A stretch of 64,000 nucleotides of DNA from contig JANQPH010000032.1 in assembly GCA_028285405.1 (NCBI GenBank), forward strand, positions 1 to 64,000, written 5' to 3'. Position 1 is the stretch's first letter, and every line of letters starts with the position of its first letter. This document shows positions 1 to 8,641 of this stretch, one piece after another. The DNA comes from Thermoleophilia bacterium. GTDB taxonomy: Bacteria > Actinomycetota > Thermoleophilia > Miltoncostaeales > Miltoncostaeaceae. Both the position numbers and the translations under genes were made by a program. Below the pieces are notes generated by a model. The model was not told the DNA's origin. It was given only the letters and a program-made list of their open reading frames with translations, and did not search any database.

Positions 1-1511
1 ATCATGTCGCCGAGGGCCGCGGCCACGGCCTCCTCGAGCCCGGGCTCGACCTCCAGGCCAGCGCCGACCCCCGACTCCTCGGCGGCGCGCCCCCCGAGCG
101 CCGCGGCCTGGGCCCGCAGGTTCCTGGCGTGGCTGCCGGAGGCCTCGCGCCGGGCGCGCGCCTCCTCGTGGATCGCCGCGGCCTCCGTCTCCCGCGCGGT
201 CCACGCCAGGACGCGCCGGCTCGCGATCTCCTCGCGGCGAGCCGCACGCTCGGGGTCCTCCGCGCCCGAGGCCCCCTCTCCCGCGCCGGCCAGCTGCCCC
301 CGGACCCGCTCGAGCGTCTCCGCGACGCGCTGAGCGCGGGCCGATGCCTCCGCCTCGGCCTTCTCGGCGAGCGCGGCCGCCGCACGTGCGCTGGCTGCGG
401 CCTCGCGAGCCTCGGCGGCGCCGGCCCGAGCCTCGACAGCCCGCTCGTCCGCCTCCATCGCGGCCCGCTCCGATGCGGCGAGCGCGTCGGCCGCCGACTC
501 GGCGCTCGATCGTGCGGCTTCTGCGGCGGCACGCAGCTGATCCTTCGAGGAGGCAGCCTCCTCGGCCTCGTCACGGGCGGACTCGCTCGAGGCGATCCTG
601 TCGGCGGCCACCTCGTGACGGCTCTCGCACCGCTCGGCCGCCCGAGCCAGCTCGCGCTCGAGACCCGCACGCGAGGTCGCCCGTCGGCGCGCCTCGCTCG
701 CGGCGGCCACGGCGTCGTGGGCGGCCACGCGTGCCGCCTCAGCTGCCGCTTCGGCGCGCTCCCGCGCCTGACGCTTGGTCGCGGCGTCCTCGGCGGCGGC
801 ATCGGCCGCCGCGAACAGCGCGTCGACCCGCGAGCGGTCGAGCTTGCCTCTCGCATCGGCCATCTCGCGCTCGAGCGCCGCCGCGCGCTCGGCCGCCTTC
901 GCCTGGCGCTGCAGGCGACGGATGCGACTCCCGAGGTCGTCCCGCATCGCGTGCGCCTGCTCCAGCCGGTCCTGGATCTGATTGAGGCGGCCCTCGGTGC
1001 GGCGACGCCGCCGGCGGCCGTGGGCGATCCCCGCAGCCTCGTCGATCATGGCCCGAAGCGCGGTCGGTGCGGCCGCGCAGACGCCCTCCACCTGCCCCTG
1101 ACGAACGACCGCGAGCGAGTCGGGTCCGAGACCCCGGGCCGCGAACGCCTCCTGCACGTCCAGCAGCCGGCAGCTCACGCCGCCGAGTCGGTAGCCGCTG
1201 TCACCGGCGGCCGTCAGACGCCGGCTGACCTCGAGCGGGTCCTCGCCGTCGTCCTGGCTGCTCAGCGTCAGCTCCACGTCGGCGTAGCCGGCCGGCGATT
1301 GCCCGTCCCCTCCGGAGAAGAGCACCTCGCCCATGCTGCCCGCGCGCAGCCGCGCCGGACGCTGCTCTCCGAGCGCCCAGAGCACGGCCTCGACGACGTT
1401 GCTCTTGCCCGAGCCGTTCGGGCCGACGACGACGTTCACGCCGGGAACCAGATCGAGCGTCGTCGCCTCCGCGAAGCTCTTGAACCCACGAATCCTGATC
1501 TTGCTGAGCAT
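1..1511 (-). CDS. smc: Chromosome segregation protein SMC, N-terminal part (3' end outside window)
   Basis: ATPase subunit of the SMC-ScpAB condensin that compacts and segregates DNA. The frame is open from ATG at 1511 to the window edge, about 503 residues. The N-terminus MLSKIRIRGFKSF leads into Walker A GPNGSGKSN near residues 32-40. A very long Ala/Glu/Arg-rich coiled coil follows from about residue 170. The last visible residues (GLEVEPGLEEAVAAALGD) look like the start of the hinge domain, at the expected distance. The hinge, second coiled coil and ABC signature/Walker B half are beyond position 1. The rnc stop and smc start share one base (TGATG), so they are probably co-transcribed. 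Its partners scpA and scpB lie at 38960-40263. Confidence 0.96.
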   Translation of the reverse strand, partial: MLSKIRIRGFKSFAEATTLDLVPGVNVVVGPNGSGKSNVVEAVLWALGEQRPARLRAGSMGEVLFSGGDGQSPAGYADVELTLSSQDDGEDPLEVSRRLTAAGDSGYRLGGVSCRLLDVQEAFAARGLGPDSLAVVRQGQVEGVCAAAPTALRAMIDEAAGIAHGRRRRRRTEGRLNQIQDRLEQAHAMRDDLGSRIRRLQRQAKAAERAAALEREMADARGKLDRSRVDALFAAADAAAEDAATKRQARERAEAAAEAARVAAHDAVAAASEARRRATSRAGLERELARAAERCESRHEVAADRIASSESARDEAEEAASSKDQLRAAAEAARSSAESAADALAASERAAMEADERAVEARAGAAEAREAAASARAAAALAEKAEAEASARAQRVAETLERVRGQLAGAGEGASGAEDPERAARREEIASRRVLAWTARETEAAAIHEEARARREASGSHARNLRAQAAALGGRAAEESGVGAGLEVEPGLEEAVAAALGDM

Positions 1512-2170
1512 CAGCTCGCCTCCAGGTCACCGAGGGCCGTTGCCGCGGCCGCCTGCTCGGCGGCCTGCTTGCTGCGACCGCGTCCGCGGCCGCGCTCGAC
1601 GCCGCGCAGCCGCACGATCGCCGTGAAGGTCCGCTCGTGCGGGGGTCCGTCGGGCGCGAGCTGCTCGTACTCGACGACCTCGCCCATCCGCGCCGCCTCC
1701 TCCTGCAGCGCCGTCTTCGGGTCGCGCTGCGAGGGGTCGGCCGCCTCCAGCTCGGGCATGAAGGCCGCGACGACCGCGGGGGCGGTCTCGTCCCTGCCGA
1801 GATCCGTCCAACCGCCGCCGATCGTCGCCTCCGCCAGCCCCGCGAGCACGCGCTCGCGGCCTGCCAGATCGAGTGCGGTCGCCCGCATGCGCTCGGGCGC
1901 GGCGGCGACCATCCGCTCTCCGAGGCCGGCGTCCTGCGCCGCCCGGGCGCACGCGACCCCACTCACGACCCGTTGGCGCATCGCCGTCAGCTGGCCTTCG
2001 CTGGCGGCCGGATGGCGGCGCATCAGCTCCTCTGTCACCTCGAGGGCGAGAACGGCGTCCCCGAGGAGCTCGAGTCGCTCGTACGAGGGGCGCCGCGGCC
2101 CTGCCCAGGATCGATGGGTCAGGGCCTCACGCTGGCGCGCGGGCTGCAGGCGGTCCAGTAGACCCGCCAG
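1511..2170 (-). CDS. rnc: Ribonuclease III
   Basis: Double-strand-specific endoribonuclease that processes rRNA precursors and structured mRNAs. The catalytic domain has the signature ERLELLGDAVL, followed by a C-terminal dsRNA-binding domain starting DPKTALQEEA. Its length of about 219 residues is normal. Two oddities. The acidic residue equivalent to E. coli Asp114 is glycine (LAGLAEATIGG where the family has a D three residues before the Glu). There is also no ATG, GTG or TTG between the end of acpP and the first conserved helix. I place the start at a CTG at 2170. The only canonical start, ATG at 2254, would overlap acpP by 71 nt and add an Arg-rich peptide read from acpP codons. Family certain, start uncertain. 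Confidence 0.93.
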   Translation of the reverse strand: MAGLLDRLQPARQREALTHRSWAGPRRPSYERLELLGDAVLALEVTEELMRRHPAASEGQLTAMRQRVVSGVACARAAQDAGLGERMVAAAPERMRATALDLAGRERVLAGLAEATIGGGWTDLGRDETAPAVVAAFMPELEAADPSQRDPKTALQEEAARMGEVVEYEQLAPDGPPHERTFTAIVRLRGVERGRGRGRSKQAAEQAAAATALGDLEAS

Positions 2171-2183
2171 CGCCCCGCGGCCC

Positions 2184-2429
2184 TCACGACTCGACGTGGG
2201 CGAGCACGTAGTCCACCGCCTGGCCGACGGTCTGGATCTTCTCCGCTTCCTCATCTGGGATCTTGACCTTGAAGCGATCTTCCATCTCCATGATCAGCTC
2301 CACGAGGTCGAGAGAGTCCGCGTTGAGGTCCTCTTGGAATGAGGCGGCCTCCTGGACATCGTCGGGCTCAACCCCGAGTTGCTCGACGAGAATCGCGCGA
2401 ACCTCTCCCAACGCCTGGTCACGTTCCAA
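2184..2429 (-). CDS. acpP: Acyl carrier protein
   Basis: Small acidic carrier of growing fatty acyl chains in type II fatty-acid synthesis, cytosolic. It has 81 residues. The phosphopantetheine attachment motif is [11 protein letters not shown], with the serine in DSL at about residue 39. Upstream plsX uses acyl-ACP, so ACP and phospholipid precursor synthesis are linked here. The 88 nt between plsX and acpP hold no clear terminator. The TGA stop sits where rnc translation must begin. Confidence 0.97.
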   Translation of the reverse strand: MERDQALGEVRAILVEQLGVEPDDVQEAASFQEDLNADSLDLVELIMEMEDRFKVKIPDEEAEKIQTVGQAVDYVLAHVES

Positions 2430-2517
2430 TCAGGGCCCCCTTTGGTGCCGGCCCCCATCGAGGCGGGGCCAAGTTACCGTCGGCCTCGGACGCGGTGTCG
2501 CCCGGGCTTGCGGAATC

Positions 2518-3552
2518 CTACGCCGAAGGGACCCGCTCGGATCCGAGCGCGGCGGCAAAATGGCCGATGAGGTCCTCTCGCGCGCCCTGCGCCGCCAGGC
2601 GAACGGCGTTGCCAAGGCCTTCCGAAGAGGCGTTGCCGTGCGTGATCACGCAGAGCCCACGCACCCCGAGCAGGTATGCGCCGCCGTAGACCTCCGGATC
2701 GATCTTGTCGCGCATTCCGCGGAGGGCCGGACGCACGAGCAGTGCCCCGATCCTGGCGCGTGTCGTGCGGGTCACGGCCGCACGAACCTCGGTCATGAGG
2801 TAGCTCGCCGCGCCCTCGAGCGCCTTCAGCACGACGTTCCCGGTGAAGCCGTCCGTGACGACGACGTCCGCGAGCCCCGCGTTGATGTCGCGACCCTCGA
2901 CGTTGCCGACGAAACCGGGCGTGTCGCGAAGCAGCGCGTGGGCGGCCTGCACCGCCTCGTTTCCGCGCAGCTCCTCCTCGCCGATCGAGAGGAGCCCGAC
3001 CGTCGGCTCCGGGATGCCCAGCACGTCGCGGGCGAACAGCCGGCCCATGAGCGCGAACTGGGGGTAGTACTCGGCCCGCGCCTCAGCGCTCGCGCCGGCG
3101 TCCAGCAGGACCACCGGGCCGCGGGCCGACGGGACGACGACGGCGATGGCCGGCCGGATCACCCCCGGGACCCGCCTCATGTTGAGCGTCGCGGCCGCGA
3201 GCATCGCGCCGGTGTGACCAGCCGAGACCGCCCCGTGCGCCTCGCCCTGACCCACGAGCCGGCAGACCTGGGCGATCGAGGAGTCGGGCTTCTCGCGCAC
3301 CGCCGTCGCACCGGCCTCGTGCGAGGACACCGTCTGCGGAGCGTGGAAGAAGTCGATGTGCGGCGGGACGTGCCCGACCTGGCGCTCGACCTCCGCGCGC
3401 ACCCGGGGCTCGTCGCCGACCAGCAGCACCTTGGTCTCGGGCCCCGACGCGTCGAGCGCCCCCTTGACCTGCTCCTGGGGCGCGGTGTCGCCGCCCATCG
3501 CGTCGAGGGCCACGACGATCTGGTCGCGCCCGCTCGTCGTGACCGCGCTCAC
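2518..3552 (-). CDS. plsX: Phosphate acyltransferase PlsX
   Basis: Converts acyl-ACP to acyl-phosphate, the first committed step of phosphatidic acid synthesis with PlsY, at the inner face of the membrane. The N-terminal motif VALDAMGGDTAP is diagnostic, and the ~344-residue length is normal. I choose GTG at 3552 because it lies 16 nt after the rpmF stop and gives the usual short N-terminus. The frame stays open to 3621, but that would overlap rpmF and encode an unconserved Ala/Ser-rich extension. The rpmF-plsX-acpP-rnc-smc order is a widespread bacterial arrangement. Confidence 0.96.
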   Translation of the reverse strand: MSAVTTSGRDQIVVALDAMGGDTAPQEQVKGALDASGPETKVLLVGDEPRVRAEVERQVGHVPPHIDFFHAPQTVSSHEAGATAVREKPDSSIAQVCRLVGQGEAHGAVSAGHTGAMLAAATLNMRRVPGVIRPAIAVVVPSARGPVVLLDAGASAEARAEYYPQFALMGRLFARDVLGIPEPTVGLLSIGEEELRGNEAVQAAHALLRDTPGFVGNVEGRDINAGLADVVVTDGFTGNVVLKALEGAASYLMTEVRAAVTRTTRARIGALLVRPALRGMRDKIDPEVYGGAYLLGVRGLCVITHGNASSEGLGNAVRLAAQGAREDLIGHFAAALGSERVPSA

Positions 3553-3568
3553 CGCCGCTTGTGCCGGC

Positions 3569-3748
3569 TCAGGTCTCGATCTCGACGCGCTGACGGCCGC
3601 GGTAGTAGCCACACACGCCACAGATGTGGTGTGGGCGCATGGGGCTCCCGCAGCTCGGGCAACGCGTCAGGCGCACCGCCGGGACAGCGTGCGTCGCCCG
3701 CCGGGTGTCGCGTCGCTGTCGAGAGGTCTTTCGCTTCGGAACGGCCAT
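3569..3748 (-). CDS. rpmF: Ribosomal protein bL32
   Basis: Large-subunit ribosomal protein of 59 residues, starting MAVPKRKTSRQRRDTRRA. It has a zinc ribbon with two CxxC pairs, CPSC and CGVC, about 14 residues apart, so this is the zinc-binding (C+) form. The yceD-rpmF-plsX order is a classic conserved cluster. By contrast the L33 gene at 35151 encodes a cysteine-free paralogue type. Start and stop are unambiguous. Confidence 0.96.
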   Translation of the reverse strand: MAVPKRKTSRQRRDTRRATHAVPAVRLTRCPSCGSPMRPHHICGVCGYYRGRQRVEIET

Positions 3749-3826
3749 GTGTCTCCAACCGGGGTGCGGTGCGCGGGCAAGCGTAGCAGGGTACCCCCGG
3801 TCCGCCTCAGCGACCCGCGGTACGCC

Positions 3827-4357
3827 TCAGTTGGTGCGTGGCGAGTCCTCGTCGGAACGCAGGCGCTCCGCCAACGCCTCGAGCGGCGCCCACCGAGGAT
3901 CGGTCTGCTCGTCGTCGTCCGGCCCCCCGCCAGCCGGCTCGACGCACTCCTCGCGGCCACAGAGGATCATCGGTGGCACCGCCTCGGCGATCGCGTCCCG
4001 CAGCCAGCGCGCGAGCTCCAGATCGTCTCCGTCGACGTACTCGCTCGAGACCTCCTGCGGGTCGTCGCCCTCAGGCACCGCGACGGTCCCGTCGCCGTCG
4101 AACTCGGTCGTGTCGACGCCGATCTCGGTGACGGCCTCCTCGAGGCAGCGCCAGCACGGCCCGACCAGGCCCACCTGCGATCGGAGCCGCAGGTGCCGCC
4201 CGCCGACCGAGCGCGCGACGTCGAGTCGGACGATCGGGTCGGACGGCTCGAGGCCATACGTCTGCCCCGCGAACTCGAAGCCCTCCACCGGCACCGCGAG
4301 CTCGAGATGCTTGGCCTCGCCGGAACCGAGGTCGAGGCCTCCCAGATCGAACTGCAT
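3827..4357 (-). CDS. YceD / DUF177 family protein
   Basis: 176 residues of the DUF177 (YceD) family, which is usually encoded just upstream of rpmF and linked to 23S rRNA accumulation. Visible features are the conserved CWRCLEEA segment around residue 88 and a second cysteine pair CGREEC around residue 152, followed by an acidic tail. The pairs suggest metal binding, but this is inferred. It lies 78 nt upstream of rpmF and 22 nt downstream of the coiled-coil gene, probably in one transcript. The biochemical role is not established. Confidence 0.88.
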   Translation of the reverse strand: MQFDLGGLDLGSGEAKHLELAVPVEGFEFAGQTYGLEPSDPIVRLDVARSVGGRHLRLRSQVGLVGPCWRCLEEAVTEIGVDTTEFDGDGTVAVPEGDDPQEVSSEYVDGDDLELARWLRDAIAEAVPPMILCGREECVEPAGGGPDDDEQTDPRWAPLEALAERLRSDEDSPRTN

Positions 4358-4379
4358 CTCGGGATCCTCGTCCGTGGGA

Positions 4380-4898
4380 CTAGTTCTCGACGGGCTCCCG
4401 AAGGATCTGATCCTCGCTCTCGTCCGCGTCGGGCGGCGCCATCGCCTCGAGCTCGTCGCGGCCCTGCAGCCGCTCCCGACCGCGCTGGACGGCCGCGAGG
4501 AACTTGCCCAGGTTCACCTCGAGCGTGCCGAGCACCTCGTCCGCGTAGTCCTCGGCGCCCAGCCGGACCTCTCGCTCGCGCTGGCGCGCCTCCTCGAGCA
4601 GGTCCGAGGCCTCGCGCTCGGCGCGCTTGACGACCTCCTTCTCGGAGGCCTCCCGCGCCGCCTGGTCCCGTGCCTCCTCCAGGATCCGCTCGGACTCGCG
4701 CTTGGCCTCGGCGAGCATCTCCTGCCGTTCCTTGACGATCCAGCGCGCCTGCTTGACCTCTTCGGGGATCGTCGAGCGCATCTCGTCGAGCAGCTCGTAA
4801 ATCGCCTCGCGGTCGATCCGGACCTGATCGGTCAGCGGAACGGCCTTCGCGTTGTGGATCAGGTCGTCGAGCTTGTCGATGAGTTCGAGTACGTCCAC
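4380..4898 (-). CDS. Coiled-coil protein of the DivIVA / ATP-synthase-b-like type
   Basis: 172 residues, dominated by Glu/Ala/Arg heptad-like sequence from about residue 50 to 130. The N-terminal region starts MDVLELIDKLDDLIHNA. There is no signal peptide or membrane segment. Similar coiled-coil proteins next to coaD and rsmD in other actinobacteria are annotated as DivIVA-like or V-ATPase subunit H-like. The sequence alone does not assign a function, and a structural or scaffolding role is only a guess. It sits 12 nt downstream of coaD in the coaD-X-yceD-rpmF string. Confidence 0.7.
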   Translation of the reverse strand: MDVLELIDKLDDLIHNAKAVPLTDQVRIDREAIYELLDEMRSTIPEEVKQARWIVKERQEMLAEAKRESERILEEARDQAAREASEKEVVKRAEREASDLLEEARQREREVRLGAEDYADEVLGTLEVNLGKFLAAVQRGRERLQGRDELEAMAPPDADESEDQILREPVEN

Positions 4899-4910
4899 GC
4901 CGGGTCTCCT

Positions 4911-5414
4911 TTAGCCCGCCAGTCGCCGATCAAGCTTTGCACGCAGCGCCTCCGCGACGTGCGGCGGCACCCAGTCCTCCACGTTCCCGCCCCAGGCGGC
5001 GATCTCTCGAACGCCGCTCGAGCTGATGAAGCTGAACTGTGGTGATGCCGGCAAGTACACGGTCTCGATCTCTGCGGCCAGGTGCTTGTTGATCTGCGCC
5101 ATCTGGAACTCGTAGTCGAAGTCCGAGATCGCTCTCAGGCCCTTGACGATGACGACAGCGCCCAAGTCTCGGGCGTGCTCGGTCACCAGGCTATTCAAGC
5201 TCTCGACCCGAACGTTGACAAGATGGCCGAACGTCTCTTCGACCAGGGCTTTCCGTTCCCTCTCCTCGAAGAGGGGCTGCTTCTTGAGCGACGGACCGGT
5301 GACCGAGACGATCACCTCGTCGAACAGCGCCGTGGCGCGGTTGATGATGTCGATGTGCCCATACGTGATCGGGTCGTAGGTACCCGGGCAGATCGCGGTT
5401 CGGGGCCCGGACAT
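4911..5414 (-). CDS. coaD: Pantetheine-phosphate adenylyltransferase
   Basis: Penultimate step of coenzyme A synthesis: 4'-phosphopantetheine plus ATP gives dephospho-CoA. 167 residues with the nucleotidyltransferase motif GTYDPITYGH (T/HxGH) at residues 10-19 and the C-terminal ISSSGVRE motif near 126, both typical. Start ATG at 5414 shares a base with the rsmD TGA (TGATG). A TTG one codon upstream at 5417 is also in frame but unnecessary. Translationally coupled to rsmD, as in many bacteria. Confidence 0.97.
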   Translation of the reverse strand: MSGPRTAICPGTYDPITYGHIDIINRATALFDEVIVSVTGPSLKKQPLFEERERKALVEETFGHLVNVRVESLNSLVTEHARDLGAVVIVKGLRAISDFDYEFQMAQINKHLAAEIETVYLPASPQFSFISSSGVREIAAWGGNVEDWVPPHVAEALRAKLDRRLAG

Positions 5415-5971
5415 CAACCCAACGACCCCGTCCGGAGCGACATGAACGTGACGGCCGTGTCGCCGTACGCCCGGCGGCGTTCCACCTGCATGTGCGGAAG
5501 ACTAGGCGCTTCGGTCGCCGGGTGTTCGGCGACCACCCGGGCACCCGATGCGAGCACCGGCTCGAGCGCCTCGCCCAAATCGCCCCGAATCGCCTCCCAG
5601 TCGCCGTATGGAGGGTCGAGAAACACGATGTCGTAGGCGATCTCGGCCCGGGCGAGATCGGTCAGCGCCCGGCGCCAGTCGGCGCGCAACACCGTGCATT
5701 GCTCGTCGAGTCCCAGGGCCGTCACATTGCTCGCGATCGTCGTGTGGGCGGCTCGGTCGCGGTCGACCAGCGTCGCGCGTCGCGCCCCGCGCGAGACCGC
5801 CTCGAGCCCGAGCGCCCCCGAGCCGGCGAACAGATCCAGCACCGTCAGCCCGTCCACCGACCCGATGGCCGAGAAGACCGCCTCCCGGACGCGCTCCGGC
5901 GTCGGCCGCGTTCCTCGCCCCCGCGGAGCGCGAATGCGCCGGCCGCCGAGGGTCCCGGCGACGATCCTCAT
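5414..5971 (-). CDS. rsmD: 16S rRNA (guanine966-N2)-methyltransferase RsmD
   Basis: SAM-dependent N2-methylation of a guanine in 16S rRNA during 30S assembly. 185 residues. The N-terminus MRIVAGTLGGRRI is typical, with a SAM-binding glycine-rich motif VLDLFAGSGALGLEA near residue 45 and the catalytic DPPY motif (FLDPPYGDW) near residue 123. It overlaps recG by ATGA at the 5' end and coaD at the 3' end. Confidence 0.95.
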   Translation of the reverse strand: MRIVAGTLGGRRIRAPRGRGTRPTPERVREAVFSAIGSVDGLTVLDLFAGSGALGLEAVSRGARRATLVDRDRAAHTTIASNVTALGLDEQCTVLRADWRRALTDLARAEIAYDIVFLDPPYGDWEAIRGDLGEALEPVLASGARVVAEHPATEAPSLPHMQVERRRAYGDTAVTFMSLRTGSLG

Positions 5972-8130
5972 GCCTCGAGGAGCCGCGGGATGTCCGGAAA
6001 GCGCTCGCGGACCGCCTCGCGCAGCGGCCGGTGGACGTCGGCCGTGAGCCGCGGGTCCCGATCGAGCGCCTTCCGCGCCAGGTGCCTGGCTTGGGCGAGC
6101 TCGCGCCGGTCTCGCGTCAGGCGCGCGAACCGAAGGTCCGTCGCCCCCGACTGCCGTGCGCCGAGCACGGTGCCCTCGCCCCGCATCTCGAGATCGAGCT
6201 CCGCGAGGGCGAAGCCGTCGGAGACCTGTGTCATCGCCTCGAGCCGGCGCGCGCCCTCCTCGTTCGCCGGCTCCCCGAAGAGCATGCAGGTGCCCGGATC
6301 CGCTCCGCGCCCGACCCGACCGCGGAGCTGATGCAGCTGCGCCAGCCCGAACCGCTCGGCATCCTCGACCACGATCACGGTCGCCCCCGCGACGTCGATG
6401 CCGACCTCGACGACCGTTGTCGCCACGAGCAGGTCCGTTCGGCCCTCCGCGAAGTCGAGCATCGCCTGGCGCTTGTCGTCGCTCGACTGCGCGCCGTGGG
6501 CGAGCCCGACCGAGAACCCCGCGAACGGGCCGGCCGCGAGCCGCTCAGCCTCCGCGACGGCGGACCGACGGCCGTCGGTGTCCTGCTCGACGCGCGGGCA
6601 GATCACGTACGCCTGACGGCCGGCTCGCAGCTCCTCGCGAATCCGCGCGTACGCCTCGTCCCGGTCCGGCTCGCGCACCCACTCGGTGGCGACTGGACTT
6701 CGCCCCGGGGGTCGCCGCCTGATGACCGAGACGACCAGATCGCCGAAGGCCGTCAGCGCCATCGTGCGGGGAATCGGGGTCGCCGTCATGTAGAGCACGT
6801 GCGCGCGTCCCTCGTCGGCGCGGCTGGTCAGCGCGCTGCGCTGCTCGACACCGAAGCGATGCTGCTCGTCGACCACGACCAGCGCCAGGTTGGCGAACTC
6901 GACGCCCTCCGACAGCAGCGCCTGCGTTCCGACCACGACCTGGGCGGTGCCGGTCTTGATCGCCAGCAGCCGCCGCTCGCGCTCGGCGCCCTGAATCCGC
7001 CCGGTGAGGAGGACGGGCGAGATCCCGGCCGGCGCGAGCAGCGCGTCGAGGCTCCGCAGGTGCTGCTCGGCGAGCGTCTCGGTCGGCACGAGGATGGCCG
7101 CCTGGGCGTCCGCCTCGACGGCGGTGCACATCGCGAGGGCGGCCACGAGGGTCTTCCCCGACCCCACCTCCCCCTGGAGCAGCCGCCGCATGGGGCGGGT
7201 GCGCCTGATGTCGGCCTTGACCTGGGTCAACGCCCGCTCCTGCTCGGGTGTGAGCGAGAACGTGAGGGCCGAGCGCACCTGGCGCTCGAGGTCGCCCTCG
7301 CCTCGCAGCGCCGACGCGACGTGGTCCGCCGCCTCTCGGCGCATCAACGCAAGCAGCCCCAGCTGCAGGACCACAAGCTCGCCGACGACGAGCCGGCGCC
7401 GGGCCAGCCGAGCCTCCGGTCGCCGGCGCGGGAAATGGACCGCGTGAACCGCCTCGCCGAGGCTCGGAAGCGTCAGCCGCTCGCGCATCCAGACCGGCAG
7501 CGGATCGCGCAGTCCCCGCGCCAGCGGGATCGCCGCGTCGACCAGCTCCCGGATCCGTCGACTCGGCAGCGCCTCGGTCGCCGGGTACACCGGCACCAGA
7601 CCGGTCGTGTGGAGCCCCTCCGAGGCGCGGCCCCCTTCGGCGCCGGTGCCGATCACCTCTTGGGTCTGCACGTTCATCTCCGGCGGCGCGCCGGCGCGGA
7701 TCTTGCCGCGCAGCAGGAGGACGTCGCCCGGGGAGAGGACCCGGGCGAGGTAGTCCCGGTTGAACCACGTCGCCACGAGCAGCCCGGTCTCGTCGTGGAC
7801 GCGCGCCTGCACGATCCGCAGCCGCCGCCGCCGGGTCGGCCGCACCGAGATCGAGTCGAGCTCGACGCGCACCGTCGCGTCCTCGCCGATCGCGAGATCG
7901 CGGATCGGACGAGCGCCTTCCGCGAAGTCCTCGTGTCGCGCGGGAAGGTGCAGGAGCAGGTCGGCAACGCTCGCGAGCCCGAACGCGCGGGCGCGCTCGG
8001 CGGTCACGCGACCGACGCCGCGAAGCTGCTCGAGCGGGCCCGCCACTGCCTCCGGTCCAGGCCGTGAGGTCGGGATCGGCGCCTCCCACCGCTCGCCCCG
8101 GCCGGCAGCGAACGGGACCGGCGATGTCAC
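5968..8130 (-). CDS. recG: ATP-dependent DNA helicase RecG
   Basis: Branch-migration helicase that remodels stalled replication forks and Holliday junctions. About 720 residues. The wedge/OB domain starts near PLEQLRGVGRVTAERARAFG. Walker A is GEVGSGKTLVAALA and the DExH box is VVVDEQHRFGVEQR. The C-terminal helicase motif includes QLRGRVGRG. I choose GTG at 8130, 28 nt after the ribH stop. The frame stays open to 8250 but that part is Arg/Ser-rich antisense-like sequence inside ribH. ATGA overlap with rsmD downstream. Confidence 0.95.
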   Translation of the reverse strand: MTSPVPFAAGRGERWEAPIPTSRPGPEAVAGPLEQLRGVGRVTAERARAFGLASVADLLLHLPARHEDFAEGARPIRDLAIGEDATVRVELDSISVRPTRRRRLRIVQARVHDETGLLVATWFNRDYLARVLSPGDVLLLRGKIRAGAPPEMNVQTQEVIGTGAEGGRASEGLHTTGLVPVYPATEALPSRRIRELVDAAIPLARGLRDPLPVWMRERLTLPSLGEAVHAVHFPRRRPEARLARRRLVVGELVVLQLGLLALMRREAADHVASALRGEGDLERQVRSALTFSLTPEQERALTQVKADIRRTRPMRRLLQGEVGSGKTLVAALAMCTAVEADAQAAILVPTETLAEQHLRSLDALLAPAGISPVLLTGRIQGAERERRLLAIKTGTAQVVVGTQALLSEGVEFANLALVVVDEQHRFGVEQRSALTSRADEGRAHVLYMTATPIPRTMALTAFGDLVVSVIRRRPPGRSPVATEWVREPDRDEAYARIREELRAGRQAYVICPRVEQDTDGRRSAVAEAERLAAGPFAGFSVGLAHGAQSSDDKRQAMLDFAEGRTDLLVATTVVEVGIDVAGATVIVVEDAERFGLAQLHQLRGRVGRGADPGTCMLFGEPANEEGARRLEAMTQVSDGFALAELDLEMRGEGTVLGARQSGATDLRFARLTRDRRELAQARHLARKALDRDPRLTADVHRPLREAVRERFPDIPRLLEA

Positions 8131-8158
8131 GGGCGCGGCCCGGTCGCCAATCGTTCGG

Positions 8159-8641
8159 TCACCCCACCGCCGCGGCGAGGCTCGCGAGCCGAACGACCGC
8201 GTCCGCGGCGTCCTCGCCGATGTTGCCGACCGCCCCACCGGCCCGCGCATGCGCCTGCTCGAGGTCGTAGACCGTGAGCACGCCGAAGCCGATCGGGACG
8301 CCCGTATCCAGCATCACGCGCATGAGGCCGTGCGTCGCCGCCTCGCACACGTACTCGAAGTGCGCCGACTCGCCCTTGATCACCGCCCCGAGCGCGACGA
8401 TCCCGGCGTAGCGGCCGGTGGAGGCGAGCGTCCGGGCCGCGTGGGGAAGCTCGAACGAGCCCGGCACACCCTCCTCGACGATGCGCCCCTCCGCGACCCC
8501 CGCGTCGAGCAGGCGGGCCCTCGCACCCGCGCGGAGCGCGTTGATCAGATCCTCGTGGAAGCGGGCCGAGAGGATCGCGAAGTCGCCCTCGACGTCGCCG
8601 AGCCGGGCCGCCTCGCGCGGGGCATCCGAGGAGCGGGCCAC
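8159..8641 (-). CDS. ribH: 6,7-dimethyl-8-ribityllumazine synthase
   Basis: Penultimate step of riboflavin synthesis, joining the pyrimidine from the RibD branch with the DHBP made by RibBA. 160 residues. Motifs are VPGSFELPHAA, GAVIKGESAHFEYV and PIGFGVLTV. GTG at 8641 overlaps the ribBA TAG by one base, so start choice is secure. It closes the ribD-ribE-ribBA-ribH operon. No FMN riboswitch was visible in the short gaps of this operon. Confidence 0.96.
   Translation of the reverse strand: MARSSDAPREAARLGDVEGDFAILSARFHEDLINALRAGARARLLDAGVAEGRIVEEGVPGSFELPHAARTLASTGRYAGIVALGAVIKGESAHFEYVCEAATHGLMRVMLDTGVPIGFGVLTVYDLEQAHARAGGAVGNIGEDAADAVVRLASLAAAVG

Noticed and set aside
129-2342. Plus-strand open frame of 737 codons across smc, rnc and acpP
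   Set aside because: Low-complexity Arg/Ala/Gly peptide antisense to three clear genes; typical of high-GC DNA.
8131-8250. N-terminal extension of recG
   Set aside because: It reads into ribH in another frame with Arg/Ser-rich sequence; GTG 8130 gives the normal RecG start.
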